Below are positions 52,573 through 59,816 of a stretch of DNA of 64,000 nt, piece by piece. Numbering within the stretch: position 1 is the first letter of the stretch; each line of letters starts with the position of its first letter. The notes below the pieces were generated by a model, which ran no database searches, was not told the origin of the DNA, and was given only the letters and a program-made list of their open reading frames with translations. This DNA comes from Timonella corticicola. Lineage in GTDB: Bacteria; Actinomycetota; Actinomycetes; Actinomycetales; Cellulomonadaceae. Position numbers and translations under genes: made by a program. Location of the stretch: NCBI RefSeq assembly GCF_042683685.1, contig NZ_JBHUOP010000003.1:124001-188000 (forward strand), read 5' to 3'.

Positions 52573-53439
52573 CTACATCATTTCCGACGAGTCGGTCAGC
52601 GCCTCTGTCTGGTGCAGTCGGCGCTTGGCATCGTTGGCATACGCGTAGTACCAACCGATCAGAATTCCGCCACCGATGAAGTTACCCACGAGGGCCACAC
52701 CCACGTTGGCTGCGGCAGCCGCAACGTCGATCCCATCGCGCAGACCTTGCACGGTGAACAGGACGGTGTTCGCGACGGAGTGCTCGAATCCGAGGAACGC
52801 AAAGAGCATGACCGCCACGTTCATCGCGATGACCTTGACCCCGTCCGTCTTCACGAGGCCGTTGTACACGAGCAACATGGCGATATTGATGAGGAAGTTA
52901 CACAGGATCGCGCGCACAAACAGGTCGCCGACTGCTGCCGCGTCTGTGGTGACGTAGGCGAGTTTCACTTCGACCGAGTGGTTGACGATTTCCCCGGCAG
53001 CACCGTCAAGCAGGGATGAGCCAGCCGCAAACACCGCGATGAGCAGGCCCCCCAAAAAGTTGCCAAGGAAACACAGGAACATCACCCACGCTGCATTCAA
53101 TACGCGGAGCCGCTTGTAGTAGACCGCGATGGTCGTGATCATCATGTTCGAGGTCAAAAGCTCAGACTTCGTGTAATAGATGAACGCAAGCGCGAATCCA
53201 AAGACGACCGCGCCGACCAGTTTTCCCACGGACTCAAGGTCGGGGCTGACCCTCACAAAAGCTGCTATCACAGCGTAGTTTGCGAGGTAGAACACACCAA
53301 TCAAGATTCCAGCCATTGCCGCACGCATTACGTACACCTGCGCGATAGTGCGCGACATCGACGCCTTGGTCTCAGCGGTTTCGAGGACCGTGGCGATGAA
53401 ATGCGTGCCGGGAAAGAGTTTCTGCTGGTCGGGAGCCAT
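52573..53439 (-). CDS. Formate/nitrite transporter (FNT) family channel
   Basis: 288 residues with six helices. The FNT features are KSELLTSNMM near the first broken helix and FLGFEHSVANTVLF with the central His in the fifth. The family conducts formate, nitrite or hydrosulfide as pentamers in the cytoplasmic membrane. No pyruvate-formate lyase or nitrite reductase is nearby, so the substrate is undecided. Confidence 0.92.
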   Translation of the reverse strand: MAPDQQKLFPGTHFIATVLETAETKASMSRTIAQVYVMRAAMAGILIGVFYLANYAVIAAFVRVSPDLESVGKLVGAVVFGFALAFIYYTKSELLTSNMMITTIAVYYKRLRVLNAAWVMFLCFLGNFLGGLLIAVFAAGSSLLDGAAGEIVNHSVEVKLAYVTTDAAAVGDLFVRAILCNFLINIAMLLVYNGLVKTDGVKVIAMNVAVMLFAFLGFEHSVANTVLFTVQGLRDGIDVAAAAANVGVALVGNFIGGGILIGWYYAYANDAKRRLHQTEALTDSSEMM

Positions 53440-53967
53440 AGGAATTATTCTCCCAGATTATCTGACAGGAAACATGGGACGTCTGTGCGGGTTGACCGTG
53501 GTGGCATATTATTCACCCTGCTGTGCACATGATTTCGGATGCGTGCGCACATAGTGCGGTGCCCTGTTGGCATGTTTGCGCAGTTAGGGAGACCGACGGC
53601 GCAAATAGTTGCGCCGTTGCGTGCACATAATGCGAGTTATCGGTAACGGGAAACACGTTACCGCCGTTACCCTGATTGTGCTCTCAACTACGCACATAGT
53701 CGGTTTTGTTGCCACTTGACGACGATCCTGCCGCGTCCCATTTTTATCTCACCTCAGGCGGGCGACAGGACAGTATCCCCGTTGAAACCAGTTGGCAGCG
53801 CACTCGCAACGGGAGGGGCGTAAGTTTTGGGCATAAAAAAGAGGCCACCGGCTCGGTGAACCTCTCGCATTTTCAGAATATACGGCACAGGGGGTCTTGC
53901 CGCAAGGCCCCCTTGGTGGTGCACAATTGTGGACTCTGCCCGCCCCACCAGCCACGGAGCCAACGTA
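53440..53967. promoter_or_regulatory. Divergent intergenic region with repeated motifs (focA-like / helD)
   Basis: About 530 bases without a gene. Four copies of GCACAT (53525, 53547, 53623, 53692), three followed by A[AG]T, and a perfect inverted repeat ACGGCGCAA-ATAG-TTGCGCCGT (53596-53617) occur here. A 21-base direct repeat (53720-53740) returns beyond helD at 56291. Confidence 0.5.
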
Positions 53968-56238
53968 ATGTCTGAGCGTTCAACTGCCGAATCGTCGTCA
54001 ATCGAAGCGCAATCCGCCTTTGCACTGCCACAGCGGCTGAATGCGAAGGCAAACCCAGCCCTGATTGCCGAGGACGAGCGGCATTTCGCCGCAATGGCGG
54101 CGGCACTTGAGCGACAAACCGCCGACGTGGCAACACGACTTTCCGCGCGCAGACAGACACACGAGGCGCTCGGACAGGGCATTGTGGAACGCGACGCGGA
54201 GATACGTAGACTCTCGGCCCGGCTCAAGCTGCTTGAGAGCTACGGGATCGACCTGTGCCTCGGGCGGCTCGTACTCGCCTCAGATGCCGAGGGCACACCG
54301 AGCGGTTCGGAACAGGTCGTGTACATCGGTCGTATCGGGCTGCTGGATGAGGATGGGCGCCCTCTCCTCGTGGATTGGCGCACCCCGGCCGCCGCGCCAT
54401 TCTTCGCGGCAACCCATGCCGACCCAGCTGGACTACTCAGCCGACGCAGGTATCAGTGGGCGCGCGGACGAATCACGGACTATTGGGACGAGGTATTCTC
54501 CGCTGACGGACTTGAGGATCCAAATGAACGGGCGGCGTTGGACTATCAATCGTCGTTCATTGCCAGTTTGGGCTCTAGCCGTTCAGGTGCCATGCGCGAT
54601 GTTCTGGCGACCATACAGGGCGATCAGGATGCGATCATCCGGGCGGATGCAGGTGTACCACTCGTGGTGAATGGTGGCCCAGGCACGGGCAAGACTGTTG
54701 TCGCGCTGCACCGCGCCGCCTACCTGATGTATTCGCAGCCGCGGCTCAAGGACCGACGAGGCGGAGTGCTGTTTGTGGGTCCACACAGACCGTATGCCTC
54801 GTACGTGGCCAACGTTCTGCCGAGCCTTGGTGAGTCTGAGGTTGCAGTGTGCACTTTGGACGATCTCGTGCCGGGCGTTCTGGATGGCATCGGCGAGTTG
54901 CCCGGTGAATCCAGTGCGCATGCTTCCGCACTCAAGTCTGATCTGCGCATGATCGATGCGGTCAAGCGTGCCATCAGCATCTACGAGGAAGCACCGGCTA
55001 GAGACCTGACCGTGGACACCCCGTTGGGAAAAGTCCACGTGAGCGCCGCCGACTGGGAGGATGCATTCGCTTCGGTTGAGCATGGGCTGCCCCATAATGA
55101 GGCACGCGACCAGATCTGGGAGACGCTACTCGATCTGCTCTCCGAGAAGTCCGAGGCCCTGGGCGCGCCCGAGAAGGTGCGCGGGGCGTTGGCCCTGAAC
55201 ATCACGTTGAGCAAGGCACTCAATCGGGCGTGGCCACTGTTGTCTGCTTCGGACTTGGTCTCGGACCTATGGGAGGTTCCTGCGCTCTTGCGCCTGTGTG
55301 CGCCGTGGCTGAATCCCGAGGACCGCGCTGTGTTGCGTCGCCCCGAAGGAACCGGCAGTGAGTGGACCACAGACGATCTGCCACTGCTCGATGCTGCCCG
55401 GCACCTGCTCGGTGACGAAACCTCCAGTCGGCGCTTACGCGTTCGCGAAGCTGAGCGTGCGGCGGAACGCGAATATCGCGCCGAGGTTGCGGAAGCGCTC
55501 ATGGCGTCGAATTACAACGGCAGTGGGTTGATGTCGCAGTTGCAGCAGTCCGATCTACAGGAGGCGCTTGTCGACGATCCCGCACGTTGGGCGGACGAGT
55601 CACCCGTGTTGGATGGCCCGTTTGCGCACGTCATCGTGGATGAGGCTCAAGAGTTGACCGACATGCAGTGGCAGATGTTGCTACGCCGGTGCCCGTCCCG
55701 GCACTTCACGATTGTGGGTGACCGTGCGCAGGCTCGTGGCGGGTTTGCCGAGTCGTGGGAGGAACGCCTGACCCGCGTTGGGGTGAGTCTCCCCGGTTCG
55801 GGAGCTGTACATTCGGCGACGCTAAGCGTGAACTATCGGACCCCATCTGAAGTGATGGATGTCGCCGCACCGGTTGTGCTGTCGGTGCTTCCTGATGCTG
55901 ATGTGCCGACCTCGGTGCGTTCGACCGGCCAGCCCGTTGAGCGGCGCAGTGTTGGTGATCTCGCTGAGGTGCTGGTGCAATGGGAGGCTTCACACACCGA
56001 GGGGGTCGCCTGCGTGATCGCCTCAGGGGCCTGGCTACGTGATTCCGCCCAGGTTGGCGGTGGTGTTTCACGTGGAACGGATCGGATCAGTTGGCTCACG
56101 CCCACTTTGGCCAAGGGCCTTGAGTTCGACCTGGTGGTGCTGGTTCAGCCGAGCGCCTTCGGTTCGGGTGTAGAGGCAGCCGTGGACACCTACGTCGCGA
56201 TGACCCGTGCGACGCAGCGCCTCGTGATCCTTGAGTAA
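53968..56238 (+). CDS. helD: HelD-like RNA polymerase-recycling ATPase (UvrD/Rep-type helicase superfamily)
   Basis: About 756 residues. An N-terminal coiled-coil arm (about 25-85) precedes the helicase domains: Walker A GGPGTGKT at 236-243, motif II VIVDEAQELTD, motif III FTIVGDRAQARGG, and the C-terminal GLEFDLVVLVQP and TRATQRLVIL. Actinobacterial HelD proteins release stalled or rifampicin-bound RNA polymerase; the N-terminal arm enters the secondary channel. The ATG at 53968 has GGAG 9 bases upstream. Direct repeats flank the gene. A general UvrD-like helicase is the alternative. Confidence 0.88.
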   Translation: MSERSTAESSSIEAQSAFALPQRLNAKANPALIAEDERHFAAMAAALERQTADVATRLSARRQTHEALGQGIVERDAEIRRLSARLKLLESYGIDLCLGRLVLASDAEGTPSGSEQVVYIGRIGLLDEDGRPLLVDWRTPAAAPFFAATHADPAGLLSRRRYQWARGRITDYWDEVFSADGLEDPNERAALDYQSSFIASLGSSRSGAMRDVLATIQGDQDAIIRADAGVPLVVNGGPGTGKTVVALHRAAYLMYSQPRLKDRRGGVLFVGPHRPYASYVANVLPSLGESEVAVCTLDDLVPGVLDGIGELPGESSAHASALKSDLRMIDAVKRAISIYEEAPARDLTVDTPLGKVHVSAADWEDAFASVEHGLPHNEARDQIWETLLDLLSEKSEALGAPEKVRGALALNITLSKALNRAWPLLSASDLVSDLWEVPALLRLCAPWLNPEDRAVLRRPEGTGSEWTTDDLPLLDAARHLLGDETSSRRLRVREAERAAEREYRAEVAEALMASNYNGSGLMSQLQQSDLQEALVDDPARWADESPVLDGPFAHVIVDEAQELTDMQWQMLLRRCPSRHFTIVGDRAQARGGFAESWEERLTRVGVSLPGSGAVHSATLSVNYRTPSEVMDVAAPVVLSVLPDADVPTSVRSTGQPVERRSVGDLAEVLVQWEASHTEGVACVIASGAWLRDSAQVGGGVSRGTDRISWLTPTLAKGLEFDLVVLVQPSAFGSGVEAAVDTYVAMTRATQRLVILE

Positions 56239-56678
56239 GGGCACTGCAAGAGTTCACCAGGCAAGTGCATTGAACCCTACTTCTGTTTTCCGACGATCCT
56301 GCCGCCTCCCAACCCCGCCTCACCTCCCAGCCTGCTCAGCTTGCGTGAGGTCGGGCGATCCAATGTGAGGATCACACATGCTCACGTTGAACCGCCTAAC
56401 CCCACGCGCTGCCCAAGGATGTGCCTACGCTCCACTGCACGGCGGCGAGTCTTTGGATCGCGCGAATGAGAGCGAATGAGGTGTATAGGTTTTGTCTTGT
56501 GTGTGAGTGTCTAGACCACTCACACACAAGACAAAACCTATACGCCTAATTCTGGGCGACGCGCCAGTAAGGGTGGATGCCGCACGATGCGGGTAGCTGC
56601 GGTTAGACAGGAAGCTTCATAGGATCACCAAGTGCACACACTGCTGTGCACGACTCGGCCAAACCAGTTGGAGATCAA
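56239..56678. other. Intergenic region with the second hairpin repeat
   Basis: About 440 bases without a coding signal. It contains the direct repeat at 56291-56311 (partner at 53720) and the long hairpin at 56479-56549. The rest shows nothing recognisable. Confidence 0.55.
56479..56549. repeat. Long dispersed hairpin repeat, copy 2
   Basis: A perfect 27-bp inverted repeat (56483-56509 and 56517-56543) with a 7-base loop TCTAGAC. It has the same core as the element at 7321-7394, but GTC/GAC replaces TTC/GAA in the stem, keeping the pairing. Confidence 0.85.
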
Positions 56679-57029
56679 ATGCCGCGTACCAGCAGAACCC
56701 TCGACATCAACATCTACCTCGACGAGGACGATCAGCACTATCACCTCGATGTTTATAGTGACATCACCCAATCTCAGATTGCTCATCACGCGATAGTCAG
56801 CCTCGAGCTTGGTTCTTACAGTGATCTCCCACGGGCATTACAGTGTCGAATCGACCAGCACGGTATCAACCTGTGGTTCGTACCCTCTACAGCTCCGCAA
56901 TATGTACGAAAACTACTCTTAGAGCACGGAGTGGACTGGAACAAAAATCCAGAAGACGAACCCGAACTCACCCCGGAACAACTTGTACATGCTCTTGAAT
57001 TCCAGAAACTACATGAACCTCTAGATTGA
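56679..57029 (+). CDS. Small protein of unknown function
   Basis: 116 residues from the ATG with GGAG 5 bases upstream. A mixed alpha/beta pattern is seen: INIYLDEDDQHYHLDVYSD suggests beta strands, and the C-terminus is acidic (NPEDEPELTPEQL). No family is recognised. It converges on the NAD-kinase-like gene and overlaps it by 9 bases. Confidence 0.55.
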   Translation: MPRTSRTLDINIYLDEDDQHYHLDVYSDITQSQIAHHAIVSLELGSYSDLPRALQCRIDQHGINLWFVPSTAPQYVRKLLLEHGVDWNKNPEDEPELTPEQLVHALEFQKLHEPLD

Positions 57030-57899
57030 GCGGTCGATGAGGTGGAGGGTGCGCGAAGCGCGACGGAGGGTGAGTTCCTGGCCCCATTCGATGCGCAGGT
57101 GATCGCGCTCGATTCCATCCCCAAAGGCGACGAGCGAGGATTGGGCCCGCACGCGCACCTCATCATCCTGGGCTACAAGTCCGGCAACCAAGCTGGTGCC
57201 GGTCACTGGGGACGGCCACGCCTCACGAACAAAGTAGGCAAGATCGGCCGAGTCCACCGCCGGAAGTTCAAAGCCGGGACGGGTCTGCATCCAGAGCGAA
57301 GCCAACCACCCGGTCGCCCCTGTGCCGGTACCAACAATGAGACCGGATGAGGATTGCTCCTCCGCACGCCCAGCAACCGCGAGGCTGTAGCGCGCAGACT
57401 GGTGGCTTCGATCCCCCACGAAGATTTCGTTCAGCGCGGTAATGGTCTGGCCATCATCCACCCGAACCTCCACCATCTGCCTCTCGCCCACCCGGAACTC
57501 AGCCGAACCGGAGAGGAACCGCTTCACATCGGCAACCCCGTGGCCACACAGCAACCCCGGACGACCTGGACTAATACCAAGCACAACCTGCGAGCCCAGA
57601 TACTTGGCCACGTTCGCAACCAAGCCATCCTGACCGACCACAACCACAACGTCGTCAGGCTCGAACAAAAACCGGCTGAGCTGCGAGCGCTCAACCACCG
57701 CCTGCCGCCACTCCAGGGGAACCGCATTGGCAGCTTCCGCGAGCGCCCGCTGCTGGGCCTCATCAGCGGCAACCAATGGAACAACATCCTGCCCACGAGT
57801 GGAGAGGAAGAACTCGACCGCTGCGATGGTTGAGTGTTCTGCGAGCAGTTCTTCGAGTTGGGTGCGCCGATGTACGAGCACGAGCCGTGGGGCACTCAT
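57021..57899 (-). CDS. NAD-kinase-like protein with altered GGDG motif
   Basis: 292 residues with the order of an ATP-NAD kinase. The nucleotide loop reads VVVVGQDGLVANVAKYL where active enzymes have GGDGT(L/F). LNEIFVGDRSHQSARY is the substrate loop, and IVGTGTGATGWLAS matches the later GTG(S/A)TA(Y/W) motif. The Gly to Gln and Thr to Leu changes may lower kinase activity or alter the substrate. ATGA overlap with the SPFH gene shows coupling. It lies in an NAD-related cluster with NrtR and a NadM-like fusion. Confidence 0.78.
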   Translation of the reverse strand: MSAPRLVLVHRRTQLEELLAEHSTIAAVEFFLSTRGQDVVPLVAADEAQQRALAEAANAVPLEWRQAVVERSQLSRFLFEPDDVVVVVGQDGLVANVAKYLGSQVVLGISPGRPGLLCGHGVADVKRFLSGSAEFRVGERQMVEVRVDDGQTITALNEIFVGDRSHQSARYSLAVAGRAEEQSSSGLIVGTGTGATGWLASLWMQTRPGFELPAVDSADLAYFVREAWPSPVTGTSLVAGLVAQDDEVRVRAQSSLVAFGDGIERDHLRIEWGQELTLRRASRTLHLIDRSI

Positions 57900-58912
57900 G
57901 CTGCCGCACCTTCGCGTACGTTGTTCATCATTTTCTGAACGGCTCCGGCCAACATGTCGGGCGTGATGGTCAGGGATTCAACGCGAGGCATCGCCGTCAG
58001 GATTTCGGGTGCGATTGCTGCGAGCAGTGCGGGCAGATCGGCGCCGTTGTATTCACTGAGCCGGGCGGCAAGTGCATTGTTCTCGGCCTCGGCTACGCGT
58101 GCGATCTCATCAACGCGGGCGTCAACACCGAGCCTGCTGTTTGCCACGGTTGCCCGGGCACGCAGTTCATCGCGTTCAAGTTCCTGTTCGGTGCGACGGC
58201 GGTCGTTGGCTCCGGCAAGTTCAACGAGTTCGGCCTCACGGCGGGCGAGCTCGGTCCGATTGTTGAGCTCGTTTTCCTTGATCGCGCGCTCACGATCCAC
58301 TGCTTGGGCGCGACGGTCGTAGGTGGCGCGATCGGATTCGGCTTGAATTGCCTCGCGCACCTTGTTTTGCAGCGCTCGTTCGATTTCATCGTCTGGCCTC
58401 ACTGCCACCACGCTGATTCCGGCAACGAGGATGCCCGCTTCGGCGAGGTGGGTTTCTTCGGCCAGACCGCGCGAGATTGCGTCGCGCATGATGACGAGCC
58501 CGTCCGCCAGTAGCGCTTCGAGTGTGAGAGCACCTGCTGCTTGGGCCGCGTACTGCCTGGCCAGTTCAATGATTCGGTCGTGCAGGATTTGGAGCGGGCG
58601 GCTCGTCCATTCGCCACCACCTAGGTTGACGGAGAAGTCCATGCGCCGCGCTGCAGCCTCAGGGTCAACGATCCGTACGGTCAACGCGGCCTGCACGCTG
58701 ACTTCTTGGCGGTCCGCGGTCACAGCCGGGAAGATCGCACCGAATTCGAGGTCTTCAACCGGGACCTCGGAGATTGTGGCACCGAGCGGGTTGAACCAGA
58801 ACGACGCACCCGCACCGCGCGGGATGAGCCGACCGCCGCGTCCGTGGATGAGGAATCGGGTGGCGGTGGATGTTGCGTGGGCAGCGAATGGGAAGTGCCG
58901 GATGGTGGTCAT
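57896..58912 (-). CDS. SPFH/band-7 domain protein
   Basis: About 338 residues. A prohibitin-homology domain (about 15-190) includes FLIHGRGGRLIPRGAG and VTADRQEVSVQAALTVRIVDPEAA. An Ala/Glu/Arg-rich coiled coil (about 200-290) and a C-terminal oligomerisation segment follow. There is no N-terminal transmembrane helix, so membrane attachment would be peripheral. SPFH proteins build ring-like scaffolds in membrane microdomains. The ATG at 58912 has GGAGGAG upstream. It is the first gene of the leftward operon with the NAD-kinase-like gene. Confidence 0.88.
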   Translation of the reverse strand: MTTIRHFPFAAHATSTATRFLIHGRGGRLIPRGAGASFWFNPLGATISEVPVEDLEFGAIFPAVTADRQEVSVQAALTVRIVDPEAAARRMDFSVNLGGGEWTSRPLQILHDRIIELARQYAAQAAGALTLEALLADGLVIMRDAISRGLAEETHLAEAGILVAGISVVAVRPDDEIERALQNKVREAIQAESDRATYDRRAQAVDRERAIKENELNNRTELARREAELVELAGANDRRRTEQELERDELRARATVANSRLGVDARVDEIARVAEAENNALAARLSEYNGADLPALLAAIAPEILTAMPRVESLTITPDMLAGAVQKMMNNVREGAAA

Positions 58913-58970
58913 TGCTCCTCCTCGGAAGCCAGTTCTTTTTTGTGTCACTTCGACAATAAACAGCAGATAG

Positions 58971-58998
58971 ATATTTTGTCAACATGACGATAATGTTG
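58971..58998. promoter_or_regulatory. Candidate NrtR operator in the divergent SPFH-nrtR region
   Basis: Inverted repeats CAACAT-N7-ATGTTG (58980-58985, 58993-58998) and the overlapping GTCA-ACA-TGAC (58978-58988) lie between the two divergent starts, just ahead of the regulator's start. It is a natural site for NrtR to control both operons. Confidence 0.55.
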
Positions 58999-59002
58999 GA
59001 GA

Positions 59003-59683
59003 GTGAAACTCCCCCAGATGGCAGTCGCTGTGGACCTCGTGGTGCTCACGATCATTGATGGCACCCTCAACCTCGCTCTCGTGGACCGCGGAATCCCGCC
59101 GTTCAAGGGCAGCCCCGCACTCCCCGGAGGGTTCGTCCTCGACGATGAATCCGTGTTCGACGCGGCGCTGCGCGAACTCAAAGAGGAGACTGGTCTCGAC
59201 CTCAATGCCTCCCATCTCGAACAACTCGCCACGTTCGGAGACGTGGACCGAGACCCTCGCGGACGCGTCGTGTCCGTCGCCTACCTTGTGCTCGCCGCAG
59301 AGTTGGGTGCGCTCCAAGCCGGATCGGATGCCTCGGGGGCGCGCTGGCATCCCATCGACCAACTCCCCCCACTTGCGTTCGACCACGACACCATCACTGC
59401 AATCGGCCTCGAACGCGCCAAAGCCAAGCTCGAATACACCACAATCGCCACCCGATTCTGCCCGCCCCCATTCACGATGGCCGAACTACGCAGCGTCTAC
59501 GAAGCCGCATGGGGTATCCCACTCGATGCCCGAAACTTCTCCCGCAAAGTCCTCGGCTCCCCCGGTTTCGTCGTCGAAGACGGCATACGGGCAGGCGGCC
59601 GCGGCCGCCCAGCCACGCTCTACCGCGCCGGAGACGCGCTCTCGCTCCACCCGCCCATCATGCGCGACCCAGACCTGCCGTAA
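59003..59683 (+). CDS. NrtR-type Nudix/winged-helix transcriptional regulator
   Basis: 226 residues: an N-terminal Nudix domain with a complete box at 43-65 (GGFVLDDESVFDAALRE, then LKEETGL), followed by the characteristic winged helix with TMAELRSVYEAAWGIPLDARNFSRKVLG and GRGRPATLYRAG. NrtR regulators sense ADP-ribose or related NAD products and control NAD-synthesis genes. The Nudix box is intact, so hydrolysis may still occur. The GTG start at 59003 is close to GGAG; ATG 59018 is possible. It is divergent from the SPFH gene and followed by the NadM-like fusion. Confidence 0.9.
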   Translation: MKLPQMAVAVDLVVLTIIDGTLNLALVDRGIPPFKGSPALPGGFVLDDESVFDAALRELKEETGLDLNASHLEQLATFGDVDRDPRGRVVSVAYLVLAAELGALQAGSDASGARWHPIDQLPPLAFDHDTITAIGLERAKAKLEYTTIATRFCPPPFTMAELRSVYEAAWGIPLDARNFSRKVLGSPGFVVEDGIRAGGRGRPATLYRAGDALSLHPPIMRDPDLP

Positions 59684-59816
59684 CCCGCCCACCGGTGTTG
59701 CGGTCTCGTCGGCAATGTCCCCAAAATTTCTGGCAACACCGCCGACGCAACCGCAACAGCGAAACCACCCTGACAAGCTCGAACCGACAACCACCACTCA
59801 CCCGCTTTGGAACCTC

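Noticed and set aside
59684..59816. Interleaved complementary words (GGTGTTGC/GCAACACC and GTTGCGG/CCGCAAC) before the fusion gene
   Set aside because: They could form a pseudoknot, but the stems are only 7-8 bp and no riboswitch class is recognised.
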